NCBI GenBank assembly: GCA_003584705.1
Contig: AP018536.1
Coordinates: 2,604,001-2,668,000, forward strand
Direction: 5' to 3'
Source of the DNA: Lachnospiraceae bacterium GAM79
Lineage (GTDB): Bacteria > Bacillota > Clostridia > Lachnospirales > Lachnospiraceae
Length of the DNA stretch: 64,000 nucleotides
Each line of letters starts with the position of its first letter. Positions within the stretch are counted from its first letter, which is position 1. Both the position numbers and the translations under genes were made by a program. The notes beneath the pieces are model-generated. The model was not told where the DNA came from. It saw nothing but the letters and a program-made list of their open reading frames with translations, and did not search any database. Positions 26,544 to 35,269 of this stretch are shown here, in pieces.

Positions 26544-27548
26544 CTATCTCTGCCAGGATTTCGGTATGTAAATATCCTCGTATACCGCTATGGCAAACCG
26601 ATCCGTCATCGCTCCCACATAGTCGCAGACGACCTTCTCTCTCGGTTCTCCCACGGAAAGAAGATTGAGATATTCTTCCGGCAGATCATCCAGATGCTTC
26701 AGGAAATGCTGGTACAATGTCTCCATCAGCATCTCTGCTTTCCCCTCTTCGCTCTTCGCTACCGGGTTCTTGTAAACTCTCTCAAACATGAACTGTCGTA
26801 TCTTCGTCATGGCTTCCGCCACCGGCTCCGACATCAGGATGTCTCCCTTGTCCATGCTGTTGGTCACGATGTCATGAATGAAATGATCCAGTCTCTCGGT
26901 GGGACTGCTGCCGATCACCTCACAGATGTCCTTCGGCACATCCGCTTCCGTGAGGATTCCTCCGCGGATGGCGTCATCCATATCGTGATGAATATAGGCA
27001 ATTTTATCGGAAAGTCTGACGATCTTGCCCTCCAGGGTGTGGGGCTTTCCAATGGTCTGGTGGTTTCTTATACCGTCTCGCACCTCGTAGGTCAGATTCA
27101 GCCCCTTGCCATCCTTCTCCAGAATGTCCACGGTGCGGACGCTCTGTTCGGCATGTTCGAAGCCAAAAGGGCATACTCTGTTCAGCGCACGCTCTCCGGC
27201 ATGTCCGAAAGGCGTGTGTCCCAGATCGTGTCCCAGCGCAATGGCTTCCACCAGATCCTCGTTCAGCTTTAATGCCTTGGCTATGGTTCTGGCCGTCTGG
27301 GATACCTCCAGCGTATGTGTCAGTCTGGTACGGTAATGGTCACCCTCAGGTGTCAGAAATACCTGGGTCTTATCCTTTAGCCTTCGAAAGGCCTTGCAAT
27401 GGATAATACGGTCTCTGTCTCTCTGAAACACCGGCCGGATATCACATTGTTCTTCCGGTCGCAGACGTCCTTTGGAGTTCACACTCAAGGATGCGTACGG
27501 ACTTAAATAATCCTTTTCCCACTGTTCCAAGTTTTCTCTGATCGTCAT
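26544..27548 (-). CDS. dgt: Deoxyguanosinetriphosphate triphosphohydrolase-like protein
   Basis: A 334-residue HD-domain enzyme with RTRLTHTLEVSQTART, the metal-binding HD in ALGHDLGHTPFGHAGERAL and the later Asp in IVRLSDKIAYIHHDMDDA. Type I dGTPase-like proteins split dNTPs into a deoxynucleoside and tripolyphosphate, limiting nucleotide pools. Placement directly upstream of dnaG-rpoD is common in Clostridia. The length fits the short class of dNTPases. The start follows GCAGGAGGAACT. Confidence 0.92.
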   Translation of the reverse strand: MTIRENLEQWEKDYLSPYASLSVNSKGRLRPEEQCDIRPVFQRDRDRIIHCKAFRRLKDKTQVFLTPEGDHYRTRLTHTLEVSQTARTIAKALKLNEDLVEAIALGHDLGHTPFGHAGERALNRVCPFGFEHAEQSVRTVDILEKDGKGLNLTYEVRDGIRNHQTIGKPHTLEGKIVRLSDKIAYIHHDMDDAIRGGILTEADVPKDICEVIGSSPTERLDHFIHDIVTNSMDKGDILMSEPVAEAMTKIRQFMFERVYKNPVAKSEEGKAEMLMETLYQHFLKHLDDLPEEYLNLLSVGEPREKVVCDYVGAMTDRFAIAVYEDIYIPKSWQR

Positions 27549-27639
27549 AGTTCCTCCTGCCCCTACTTCTAATATTCTGTGCCTGTCTTAAAAATCCTTT
27601 TCTTTCTTTTGAAAAAATAGTCATTTTTTCTGATTTAAA

Positions 27640-28548
27640 TTATCTGCACACAGAATAGATGAATTCCGCATTCTTATCCATGGCCTCACTGGCCTTTTTG
27701 AAGGGTGACATCTGAAAAACATGCCACATTCCGGGGAATCGGTCGATATGGGCAGCGACCCCGGCTTTGATCAGATTTTTATATAGCCGCAGAGAATCGT
27801 CCAACAGGATTTCATTCTCTCCCACCTGAATATAGACGGGCGGGAAACCATGAAAGTTTCCAAACAGCGGAGAAATATAAGGATCCGTCAGATCTCTGTC
27901 CGGGGCATAGGCCCTGGTCATACGGTCGATGTACTCTTTATCCAGTACCGGATCCAGTTCAGCCTTGGTCTGGAAAGTCTTGCCCTCGCCGGTAAGATCC
28001 GTCCAGGGAGACATCAGCACGATTCCTCTGGGAAACAAGCGCTCCTGCTCTTTCAATTTCAACACCAGTGAAAGCGCCAGATTACCTCCGGCCGAATCTC
28101 CGGTAATGATCACATCTCTTGCTCCGTAGCCCAAAAGCATCAGATAGTTCCAGGCTTTCATGGCATCCTCCGCAGCTGCCGGATACGGATGCTCCGGTGC
28201 CAGTCTGTAATCAAAGCACAGCACATCCATGGAAGTACCCGCCGCCAGCTTTGATGTCAGGGTTCTGGCATAGATACTGCTGCCGGTGGAATATCCGCCT
28301 CCGTGGCAATGCAGGATCACATACTTTTTCATATGAGCCCGGTTCACGCTGACCCACTCCGCATCCATGCCATCGATGTCCACGGGACGGTACTGGATCT
28401 CTTTACTGTTGCCGAGCAGCTCGCCAATGTGATCCTGGGATTGTCTGTGCTTCTCCAGATCCGGATTCTCCACAAGACCATGGGCCCTGCGGATGAGCTG
28501 CATCAGATTCTGGTTGTTCTTCTCACTGTTTTTTCCTACCAGTGCCAT
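27640..28548 (-). CDS. Alpha/beta-hydrolase (HSL-type esterase)
   Basis: A 302-residue cytoplasmic esterase of the alpha/beta-hydrolase_3 family. The oxyanion motif is HCHGGGYSTG near residue 81, the nucleophile is in ITGDSAGGNLA, the acid is likely in the segment after QVGENEILLDD, and the His is in GMWHVFQ. It hydrolyses short-chain esters in known relatives. It is the third gene of a module with a zinc-ribbon membrane protein and an HHxxxDG acyltransferase, which suggests ester turnover on one metabolite. A family 2 repeat lies between it and the upstream gene. The start follows CAGGAGGAACTT. Confidence 0.85.
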   Translation of the reverse strand: MALVGKNSEKNNQNLMQLIRRAHGLVENPDLEKHRQSQDHIGELLGNSKEIQYRPVDIDGMDAEWVSVNRAHMKKYVILHCHGGGYSTGSSIYARTLTSKLAAGTSMDVLCFDYRLAPEHPYPAAAEDAMKAWNYLMLLGYGARDVIITGDSAGGNLALSLVLKLKEQERLFPRGIVLMSPWTDLTGEGKTFQTKAELDPVLDKEYIDRMTRAYAPDRDLTDPYISPLFGNFHGFPPVYIQVGENEILLDDSLRLYKNLIKAGVAAHIDRFPGMWHVFQMSPFKKASEAMDKNAEFIYSVCR

Positions 28549-28576
28549 AAGTTCCTCCTGTTCACCTAGTTTTCTC

Positions 28577-28696
28577 GTAACTATTCAGCGCCTCATTCGC
28601 AAAATCGCATCTCCGATGCTTTCCTGAACAACAAGTTCACTTGTTGTTTGCTCATCTGAGGCTGCTTCGCCAATATTTCATGGCTCTGAATAGTGA
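28577..28696 (-). repeat. Structured non-coding repeat, family 2, copy 2 (about 120 bp)
   Basis: The ends pair as ACTATTCAG (28580-28588) and CTGAATAGT (28686-28694), as in copy 1 at 20910-21063. The shared core reads TCATTCGCAAAATCGCATC...GATGCTT...TTGCTCATC. The outer stem is CCTCA/TGAGG here and CCACA/TGTGG in copy 1, a compensatory pair of changes. This copy carries an extra 10-bp hairpin AACAACAAGT/ACTTGTTGTT and lacks the AATTCTGC hairpin of copy 1. It begins 0-2 nt after the TGA stop (28697-28699) of the zinc-ribbon gene. Confidence 0.8.
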
Positions 28697-29401
28697 TCAA
28701 AAGTGCAATCTTCTGCGCACTGCATTGCGCAGTCTCCTCCGGGATAAAAGGGTGGCGATGGTGATATCGACGATCACGCAGATCGTCAGCACGATAGCCG
28801 ACCATCCCAGTGCGATCTCCTGTCTCAGGAACCGGTCGATCAGAAGTTCCAGTCCCACGCACAAAACAGCGATTCCCGAGATCAGGTACAGGGCTCCTGT
28901 CAGGAAGGACATGGGGAGCTTGCGGATACAGAACGTCACCGCTTCCACCACTGCCGTCACCAGCAATACGATCGGCAGTCCCAGTCCATAGAACCAGCTG
29001 TTATGTCCCGTCAGATAAGTCAGCAGATATAGATACACGATCACTGCCACTCCATCCAGCAGGATCGACAGATAAATGGGCTGTCTCGTATAAATAACCA
29101 CAGGGATCATAATAACCCACAATACCAGGACTACGCCGATCACCGCCAGAGACCACAGACTGCTGCGGAACACAAAAGCGTTTAACAGCCCACAGGTCAC
29201 CGCCGTAGCCAGTACAATAACCGTCAACAGTACTCCCAGATCTTTTCTTTTTACCACTTCCACCTGTCCCTTTTCCTTTGGAAAAGGGGATGGCTGCTTC
29301 TCCGGTTCCGGTGCCTTGGGATTATACACCGGTGTGTCGCACAGAGGGCACTTCTTTGCCGAAGCATCCAGTTCCACACCACAGTTCACACAATATGACA
29401 T
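28697..29401 (-). CDS. Zinc-ribbon membrane protein (DUF6320-like)
   Basis: A 234-residue protein. Its N-terminus is a zinc ribbon (CVNCGVELD ... CPLCDTPVYN: four Cys in two CxxC pairs), followed by a Pro/Glu/Lys linker and about six membrane helices from residue 55 to 225. It resembles the DUF6320 family found in Clostridia next to acyltransferase and esterase genes. No enzymatic activity is known. The start at 29401 follows AAAGGAAATGCTT and drops two extra codons. The gene lies 27 bp after the acyltransferase, probably in the same transcript. Confidence 0.72.
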   Translation of the reverse strand: MSYCVNCGVELDASAKKCPLCDTPVYNPKAPEPEKQPSPFPKEKGQVEVVKRKDLGVLLTVIVLATAVTCGLLNAFVFRSSLWSLAVIGVVLVLWVIMIPVVIYTRQPIYLSILLDGVAVIVYLYLLTYLTGHNSWFYGLGLPIVLLVTAVVEAVTFCIRKLPMSFLTGALYLISGIAVLCVGLELLIDRFLRQEIALGWSAIVLTICVIVDITIATLLSRRRLRNAVRRRLHF

Positions 29402-29427
29402 AAGCATTTCCTTTCTAACCGGAGGAT

Positions 29428-30744
29428 CTACCGGTTACTCTCGATCTTCACATGAATACCGTCCTGTACCAGCTTGCGGAAAAACAGTCGTTCCACATCC
29501 GTTTCCGCAATACTGCTGGCAAAATTGATGGTCAGAATATCTTCAAAGCTGGCAATGGCACAGTTGGTTCTCGTAGAGAACGGTTGTCCCATATAGATAT
29601 CAAAACGTTCGATATAGGGCTTCATGGTCTCCGGCACTTTCAAAGCTCCCATGTTGGTCAGCCCCGCCGAAGAGTTTTTGTCCTGGATCTTCGTATAGAA
29701 CTGGCGGACCACCAGATCCTTGATAAACAGCGGTACCACACGGATAAACGGGTTCCTCTGGGTCTCTGCGTTGGTGGTGATATCGCCCCGCAACAGCTTT
29801 TCATTCAGATAATACCGCATGTAATTGTGCACCTGGGTCACGATCTCTTCAAAAGTGTATTCTCCCAGTCTTGGGTCAATCCCCGGATAGATCATGGTGA
29901 TAAAATTCCGCAGAGTCTTCGATGGGAAAAAGCGCCGCAGATTCACCGGCATGGCAATCTTTACCGGACGTAATTTTAAATGCCACTCACTCTCCTGCTT
30001 CTGCATCAGTGCATAGAGCAGAACCGCATTGAAATATTCCGTAATGGTGGCATTATAGCTTTTTGCCACCTTCATGACCTCTGCCACCGACATAATACCG
30101 TCTATGATGTTCAGGGTATAAAAGGGCTCCTTGGTTCCCCGGACACGGTAAGCCTTCTCCCCCGGTCTGGGCGGGCACACCTTGGCATTGGCATATTTCA
30201 TGTAGGCATCTTCCAGTTCTACCGGATCCGGTGTCTCTAAAATATCCAGCACAAAACCGCCGTTCTCAATCTCCGTATGCCCCTTCAGGCGCAGATAAGT
30301 GGCCGTCAGAGTCTGCAATACGCACATGCCTCCGGTACCGTCTCCCAGACTGTGATGGGCCTCCAGGGCGATCCGGTTCCGGTAATAATAGATTCTTACC
30401 AGATACCGGTTATTGGCCTTGAAATACATGGGCTGACAGGGATTTTTCACGTCCTCCTGCACAAATGGGCCGGGGCGGTCATTGGGCTCCAGGTATCTCC
30501 AGAAGACACCCTTGCGGATAGCCGCCTTATACGTCGGAAAACGAGGCATTGTCAGATTCACGGCCCGCTGCAGCATCTCGGGATTGATCTCCTCCTTTAA
30601 AAGAACGGACAAACGATAAACGGAAGAAAAATCTCTTCTCTGTAAGGTCGGGTATACGATGGCCGACAGATCCAGTTTGTACCAGTCCTTGTGTACTTTC
30701 GATGCCCTGTCTGTCTTCGTTTTGTCTCTTCTATTAATTGCCAC
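29428..30744 (-). CDS. Condensation-like acyltransferase (alcohol acetyltransferase type)
   Basis: A 438-residue protein with the catalytic HHxxxDG motif in ALEAHHSLGDGTGGM near residue 135. The motif is shared by chloramphenicol-type, BAHD, condensation and WS/DGAT acyltransferases. N-terminal WYKLDLSAIVYPTL matches the alcohol-acetyltransferase-like family of Clostridia. It would move an acyl group from a CoA or carrier thioester to an alcohol or amine; the acceptor is unknown. It is the first gene of a three-gene module with the zinc-ribbon protein and the esterase. The start codon is GTG with AAGGGGCGAAAACC upstream. The end of the tRNA-Leu terminator lies 46 nt upstream. Confidence 0.78.
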   Translation of the reverse strand: MAINRRDKTKTDRASKVHKDWYKLDLSAIVYPTLQRRDFSSVYRLSVLLKEEINPEMLQRAVNLTMPRFPTYKAAIRKGVFWRYLEPNDRPGPFVQEDVKNPCQPMYFKANNRYLVRIYYYRNRIALEAHHSLGDGTGGMCVLQTLTATYLRLKGHTEIENGGFVLDILETPDPVELEDAYMKYANAKVCPPRPGEKAYRVRGTKEPFYTLNIIDGIMSVAEVMKVAKSYNATITEYFNAVLLYALMQKQESEWHLKLRPVKIAMPVNLRRFFPSKTLRNFITMIYPGIDPRLGEYTFEEIVTQVHNYMRYYLNEKLLRGDITTNAETQRNPFIRVVPLFIKDLVVRQFYTKIQDKNSSAGLTNMGALKVPETMKPYIERFDIYMGQPFSTRTNCAIASFEDILTINFASSIAETDVERLFFRKLVQDGIHVKIESNR

Positions 30745-30789
30745 GGTTTTCGCCCCTTTCCCGGTTTTGTATTATATTTTTCAGAAACG

Positions 30790-30818
30790 ACAAAGGCGGC
30801 AACCTTTCGGTCACCGCC
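30790..30818 (-). terminator. Intrinsic terminator after tRNA-Leu
   Basis: The minus strand has GGCGG-TG-ACC and GGT-TG-CCGCC arms around a GAAA loop, followed by TTTGTCGTTT. It is located 7 nt past the 3' end of the tRNA. Confidence 0.75.
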
Positions 30819-30824
30819 ATGTGA

Positions 30825-30908
30825 TGCAGAAAGAGGGACTTGAACCCTCATGGTATCACTACCACACGGACCTGAACCGTGCGCGTCTGCCAATTCCGCC
30901 ATTTCTGC
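30825..30908 (-). tRNA. tRNA-Leu (CAG)
   Basis: An 84-nt class II tRNA with a long variable arm. The acceptor stem is GCAGAAA/TTTCTGC, the T-loop is GGTTCAAGTCC, and the anticodon stem CACGG/CCGTG encloses loop TTCAGGT with anticodon CAG (reads CUG). CCA is not encoded. It is identical to the tandem copy at 30988-31071 and has its own promoter. Confidence 0.96.
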
Positions 30909-30919
30909 GAACAAGATAT

Positions 30920-30948
30920 ATCTTACAGTATTTAATTAAAAATGTCAA
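30920..30948 (-). promoter_or_regulatory. Promoter of tRNA-Leu (downstream copy)
   Basis: On the minus strand, TTGACA (30943-30948), 17 nt, TAAGAT (30920-30925). It starts transcription a few bases before the tRNA. Confidence 0.85.
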
Positions 30949-30987
30949 CACTTTTTTCAAATTACTTTAAGTCACTTGAAAAAGTGA

Positions 30988-31071
30988 TGCAGAAAGAGGG
31001 ACTTGAACCCTCATGGTATCACTACCACACGGACCTGAACCGTGCGCGTCTGCCAATTCCGCCATTTCTGC
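30988..31071 (-). tRNA. tRNA-Leu (CAG), second identical copy
   Basis: An 84-nt class II tRNA, sequence-identical to the copy at 30825-30908 (anticodon CAG in loop TTCAGGT). The short flank GTGATGCAGAAAGAGGG is also shared. It is separated from the other copy by 79 nt and has its own consensus promoter. Confidence 0.96.
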
Positions 31072-31081
31072 GAACAAATGT

Positions 31082-31110
31082 ATATTACAACAACCGGCTC
31101 CAAATGTCAA
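31082..31110 (-). promoter_or_regulatory. Promoter of tRNA-Leu (upstream copy)
   Basis: On the minus strand, TTGACA (31105-31110), 17 nt, TAATAT (31082-31087): near-perfect sigma-A consensus, about 11 nt before the mature tRNA 5' end. Confidence 0.88.
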
Positions 31111-31164
31111 CACTATTTTTCGAATTATTTAAACTGTATGCAAAATAATTACGATTTCTGCGTA

Positions 31165-31195
31165 AAAAATGCGGCTGACCGGCAGCCGCATTTTT
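31165..31195. terminator. Bidirectional intrinsic terminator
   Basis: A perfect 13-bp hairpin (AAAAATGCGGCTG at 31165-31177, CAGCCGCATTTTT at 31183-31195) with a 5-nt loop and A/T runs on both sides. It ends transcription of the FliD-like gene on the minus strand. Confidence 0.88.
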
Positions 31196-31210
31196 GCAAT
31201 TATTTTACAT

Positions 31211-31981
31211 TTACATGTAGGAACTGAACAGATTGCCTGCATTGTAAGTGCCGGTATATCCTGCTGTTCCGGTGTACAGACTGCTTCTGGTGGAAGCATG
31301 GTCTGCTGCAAAATTGATCATGGAACTCTGTGCGGATACACGATAACCATAGGAACCGTTCCCCTGGAACAGGTTCTTCACAGTATTCATATCGGCTTTC
31401 ATAAAGGTATCCTTGTCCAGAGACAGGGTGCCGTCATTTTTCATAGTGATACCGATCTTCGCCAGCTGCTTACTGTTGGCAATGGTGGTATTCCCCAGTG
31501 ATTCCGTGCGGTTGTTCACTGTGGTATCGCTCACATCATCCACAGCAGCCATCACGCTGTTGTAATTCTTCACAAAGCTGTTCACCGCATTGTAGATGGC
31601 ACTGGTATCATAGCCCTTGGTCGTGGTCTCTATACCATTCTCATCCTTGGTGGTGATATCCTTTTGTGCGAACAGATCATTTTTACCGGTAGCCAGTAAT
31701 GTATCTGCGGATTCCTTCAAAGCATCAGTGGCGGTTTCTACCTTGGCCAGTGCTTTCTTCGCGGTCTCCGTCGTGGTGTCTTTCTTCGTTATGTCGGAAG
31801 CTGCGGTTTTGGATGCGTTGTTCTCCTTGCCGTAATAAGCCTTCATCAGCTTGGCATAGCTGCCGTTCTTAATACTTGCATAATCTGCCAGCCAGTTGCT
31901 GCTTGCCGCATTGGATGCCGTAGAGCTCAAACCGGAAAACAGAAATGAATAATTGGTTTTTGCCTGAATATTAATACTCAT
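31211..31981 (-). CDS. FliD-C-terminus-like protein of unknown function
   Basis: A 256-residue protein rich in Ser, Thr, Ala, Asn and Lys. Residues 125-225 (SAIYNAVNSFVKNYNSVMAA ... LAKIGITMKNDGTLSLDKD) strongly resemble the C-terminal region of flagellar cap protein FliD. No signal peptide is seen, as in flagellar exports. No other flagellar gene is in this window, and similar stand-alone proteins occur in non-motile Lachnospiraceae, so a role outside flagella is possible. The start at 31981 is set by GGAGG 8 nt upstream. It is monocistronic, ending at the hairpin 31165-31195. Confidence 0.65.
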   Translation of the reverse strand: MSINIQAKTNYSFLFSGLSSTASNAASSNWLADYASIKNGSYAKLMKAYYGKENNASKTAASDITKKDTTTETAKKALAKVETATDALKESADTLLATGKNDLFAQKDITTKDENGIETTTKGYDTSAIYNAVNSFVKNYNSVMAAVDDVSDTTVNNRTESLGNTTIANSKQLAKIGITMKNDGTLSLDKDTFMKADMNTVKNLFQGNGSYGYRVSAQSSMINFAADHASTRSSLYTGTAGYTGTYNAGNLFSSYM

Positions 31982-32108
31982 CACAGTCACCTCCGTGTCA
32001 ACTGTTTTGAATCGGCCTTTCAGCCATTAGTCCTTTTATATCAGTTACAGTATACTACTTATTTCGGATTTTTCCAAGGTTTGTTAACTGTTTTTTGAAA
32101 AAAAAACA

Positions 32109-33923
32109 TTAATTGAGTATTTTTTCCAGCATGGTCACCCGGTTGAAGGGAAAGGAGAAATAATAGCCGTCCGCAAAATCCTCCGTCATGACGATCACTT
32201 CCTTTGCCAGCTGCACACCGGCCTGCTCTCCCTCTTCTCTGGTCATGTCCGCTCGGTATCTTGCCAGTACTTCGTCCGTCACGTCGATGCCTGCCATCTC
32301 GTTCTTCATAAAGGTGGCATTTTTAAGACTCACGAAAGGCATGATCCCGCAGAGAATCCTTGCTCCGGTCTCCTCCTTGATCCGGCGCACTCTGTCGGCA
32401 CTCTCCTGTGTGGAAATGGGCTGTGTCAGAAAAAAGGTGGCTCCCGCCGCCATTTTCTTCTTCACTCTGCCGATCTCCACCTCAAGATTACGCCTGCCCT
32501 GATTGATGGCTCCGCCGTAGTTGGCCGGAGCCTGCGTGAACTGCTCCTCGTTCATATCCGCCAGAATCTGCATCAGTCCCACAGAATCAAAGTTGAACAC
32601 ACTCTTCACCGTGGTCCGCACCATGGAAGGAATGGGGTCTCCCGTGATCACAAGGAAATTCTGAATGCCATTGATATAGGCTCCCAGCAGCTGGGAACGC
32701 ATGGCAATGGCATTTTTATCCCGGCAACAGATATGGGGCATGACACACATACCGGTCTCTCTTGCCACCTTCTCCGCCATGAGAATGGAATCTGCTCTGG
32801 TACGTCCCGAAGGAGAATCCGGGAAAGTCAGCACATCCACTCCGCTCTTCTGTAGCAGATGTGCCGCATCCATCAGTTTTTCGTCATCGATTCCCATGGG
32901 AGGTGCCAGTTCCACGGCGATCAGCTTTCGGTTCCTGCCCTCCGCCTCTTTGGTATGATAAAAAGAACGGTCTTCCTTCGGTGCCTGCTTTTTCTCCGGT
33001 TCTGTGTCTTTTTTTGCCTGTGGGTACTGGGTCAGATCCAGCTTTCCGGCAAGCTCCGCGATATATTCCGGTGTCGTACCGCAGCAGCCGCCTGCCATAT
33101 CCACTCCAAGGGCAGTCATCTGCTGCATTCTGTCCACAAAATAGTCTTTGTTATCCCCGGTGAAGATCATACGGCCGGTGACCATCTGAGGATACCCCGC
33201 ATTGGGAAGGGCTGTGAGAAGTTTTCCTTCCGGTTTTTCCAGTATCTGCAGGATCCGGTGCATATGGGACGGACCCACACCGCAGTTAAAGCCCACGGCA
33301 TCGATCTCCTTTGCCTCACCCGCTCTCTGTAAAAGCTTTCTTGCACTTAATCCTGCATTGCTGTAGCCGAACTGGTTTACAGAGAATTGTACCGTAATAA
33401 ATGCCTGTTCCCCGATCATTTTGATCGCAGGCAGGAGCTCTTCCATCTCGGAAAAAGTTTCAAAGACAAAAAAGTCCGCTCCCTCTTCCAGAAAAATACG
33501 GCAGATCTCTTTGTATTCGCGGCATAAAGTATCCTTCTGTGCCAGCGCATCCCCGGGAATCTGTCCGATATCTCCGGCAATATAGACTTCTTTTGTCTCA
33601 CCGGTGCGTTCTCTCCACGCAGCCACCGCTTCCCTCGCCAGGCGTACGCCGCTTCGCAGAGTCTCCTCGATCTGTTCTTTGGACCTATCCATGCAGAAGC
33701 TGTTGGCTGCGAAGGTGTTGGTACGCAGAATCTGTGCTCCTGCCTCGAGGTACTCCGTATGAATCTCCCTCACCCGTTCCGGGGCTTCCAGATTCGCCAG
33801 CTCCGGCAGCTGTTTCGTGTCATATTTTCCTCCGTAATAGGTCCCGAAGGCTCCGTCAAAGAGGATCTTTTTCTGTTGGATCCTTTCACGGATCTGCTCT
33901 TTGGTATGTTTTGTATTGCCCAT
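32109..33923 (-). CDS. yitJ: Bifunctional homocysteine S-methyltransferase / methylenetetrahydrofolate reductase
   Basis: A 604-residue fusion. Residues 1-290 form a homocysteine S-methyltransferase barrel with the zinc ligands in GFNCGVGPSHM and GGCCGTTPEYI. Residues 325-604 are a MetF-type reductase (VELAPPMG at its start, FLVITGDPIP, then ATFFLTQPI). Together they would reduce methylene-THF and methylate homocysteine to methionine, as proposed for Bacillus YitJ. The start at 33923 follows AAAGGAAACAATA; an in-frame ATG at 33956 lacks a ribosome site. No SAM riboswitch was recognised upstream, where the ADH terminator lies. Confidence 0.93.
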   Translation of the reverse strand: MGNTKHTKEQIRERIQQKKILFDGAFGTYYGGKYDTKQLPELANLEAPERVREIHTEYLEAGAQILRTNTFAANSFCMDRSKEQIEETLRSGVRLAREAVAAWRERTGETKEVYIAGDIGQIPGDALAQKDTLCREYKEICRIFLEEGADFFVFETFSEMEELLPAIKMIGEQAFITVQFSVNQFGYSNAGLSARKLLQRAGEAKEIDAVGFNCGVGPSHMHRILQILEKPEGKLLTALPNAGYPQMVTGRMIFTGDNKDYFVDRMQQMTALGVDMAGGCCGTTPEYIAELAGKLDLTQYPQAKKDTEPEKKQAPKEDRSFYHTKEAEGRNRKLIAVELAPPMGIDDEKLMDAAHLLQKSGVDVLTFPDSPSGRTRADSILMAEKVARETGMCVMPHICCRDKNAIAMRSQLLGAYINGIQNFLVITGDPIPSMVRTTVKSVFNFDSVGLMQILADMNEEQFTQAPANYGGAINQGRRNLEVEIGRVKKKMAAGATFFLTQPISTQESADRVRRIKEETGARILCGIMPFVSLKNATFMKNEMAGIDVTDEVLARYRADMTREEGEQAGVQLAKEVIVMTEDFADGYYFSFPFNRVTMLEKILN

Positions 33924-33964
33924 TATTGTTTCCTTTGTCCTGTTGATTTCATCCATTTTTCTTT

Positions 33965-34002
33965 TAAAAACGAGCAGGTCTGCTCTCGCAAGCCTGCTCG
34001 TT
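33965..34002 (-). terminator. Intrinsic terminator after the alcohol dehydrogenase gene
   Basis: AACGAGCAGG (33969-33978) pairs with CCTGCTCGTT (33993-34002). On the minus strand the stem is followed by TTTTTAAAAG. It isolates the dehydrogenase gene from the methionine gene. Confidence 0.88.
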
Positions 34003-34051
34003 TCTTAGCATACCATATTATTTTTCGGAAAAACAGTAGCAAATTTAATGA

Positions 34052-35197
34052 TTACATCAACTTTCTAAACAGCTCGGTCAGATCCTCGATGCTTGCATCC
34101 TTAGGGTTGCCGGGTGCGCAGGCATCTGCATGAGCGGATTCTGCCAGGAAAGGAAGATCCTCTTCCTTCAGTGCTTCCAGCTTGGAAGGAATTCCTACAT
34201 CCTCGGACAGCTTGCGAACGGCATCTACAGCAGCCTTACGATAGGTTGCCTGATCCATCTGGTCTACACCTTCCACTCCCATAGCACGGGCGATCTCACG
34301 ATACTTTTCACCGGTGCAGTCAGCATTGTACTCCATAACGATGGGGAGCATCATTGCGCAGGCTACACCATGAGGGGTATCATAGACAGCACCCAGAGTA
34401 TGTGCCATGGAATGGGCAATACCAAGACCTACGTTGGAGAAGCCCATACCTGCAATGTACTGGCCCAGAGCCATGCCTTCACGGCCTTCCTTGGTATTGG
34501 CTACAGCGCCGCGCAGGGACTTGGAAATGATCTCGATTGCCTTCAGGTGGAACATATCGGTCATCTCCCATGCCGCCTTGGTGGTATAACCTTCGATAGC
34601 GTGGGTCAGAGCATCCATACCGGTAGAAGCGGTCAGTCCCTTGGGCATAGAAGACATCATCTCGGGATCTACCACAGCGATAATAGGCATATCATGAGGA
34701 TCTACGCATACGAACTTACGCTTGCGCTCTACATCAGTGATAACGTAGTTGATGGTAACCTCTGCTGCGGTACCTGCTGTGGTGGGCACTGCGATGATGG
34801 GTACGCAGGGCTTCTTGGTAGGTGCTACGCCTTCCAGGCTGCGTACATCTTCGAATTCAGGGTTGGCAATGATGATACCGATAGCTTTGGAGGTATCCAT
34901 GGAAGAACCACCACCGATGGCGATGATATAATCTGCACCGGATGCCTTGAAAGCAGCCACACCGTTTTTCACATTGTCAATAGTAGGATTAGCCTTAATA
35001 TCAGAATAAACTTCATAAGCAAGACCTTCCTTGTCAAGCAGTCCGGTTACTTTTCCAGTCACACCGAACTTGATCAGGTCGGGATCGGAACATACGAATG
35101 CCTTCTGAAAAGCATGAGCCTTTGCTTCATTTACGATTTCTTCGATTGCTCCGGCACCATGATAAGAGGTCTGGTTGAGCATAATTCTGTTTGCCAT
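34052..35197 (-). CDS. Iron-containing alcohol dehydrogenase
   Basis: A 381-residue group III alcohol dehydrogenase. The nucleotide-binding segment contains IIAIGGGSSMDTSKA, and the metal ligands fall in MDALTHAIEGY and HSMAHTLGAVYDTPHG (Asp and three His). Relatives include lactaldehyde reductase FucO and 1-propanol/1,3-propanediol dehydrogenases. The substrate cannot be fixed, but NAD(P)H-dependent reduction of a fermentation aldehyde is likely. The divergence of its control from the neighbouring TetR gene (same strand, upstream, with a terminator between) suggests its own promoter. The start follows AAAGGAGATTATGTATC. Confidence 0.92.
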   Translation of the reverse strand: MANRIMLNQTSYHGAGAIEEIVNEAKAHAFQKAFVCSDPDLIKFGVTGKVTGLLDKEGLAYEVYSDIKANPTIDNVKNGVAAFKASGADYIIAIGGGSSMDTSKAIGIIIANPEFEDVRSLEGVAPTKKPCVPIIAVPTTAGTAAEVTINYVITDVERKRKFVCVDPHDMPIIAVVDPEMMSSMPKGLTASTGMDALTHAIEGYTTKAAWEMTDMFHLKAIEIISKSLRGAVANTKEGREGMALGQYIAGMGFSNVGLGIAHSMAHTLGAVYDTPHGVACAMMLPIVMEYNADCTGEKYREIARAMGVEGVDQMDQATYRKAAVDAVRKLSEDVGIPSKLEALKEEDLPFLAESAHADACAPGNPKDASIEDLTELFRKLM

Positions 35198-35269
35198 GAT
35201 ACATAATCTCCTTTCGAATTGAGAACAAATCTTAATGATAATTTTATTTTAACTACAATCTGGACATAA

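Noticed and set aside
31937..32108. Possible SAM riboswitch for the methionine gene
   Set aside because: This area lies downstream of that gene, and the true upstream region (33924-34051) contains only the terminator of the dehydrogenase gene; no S-box motif was seen.
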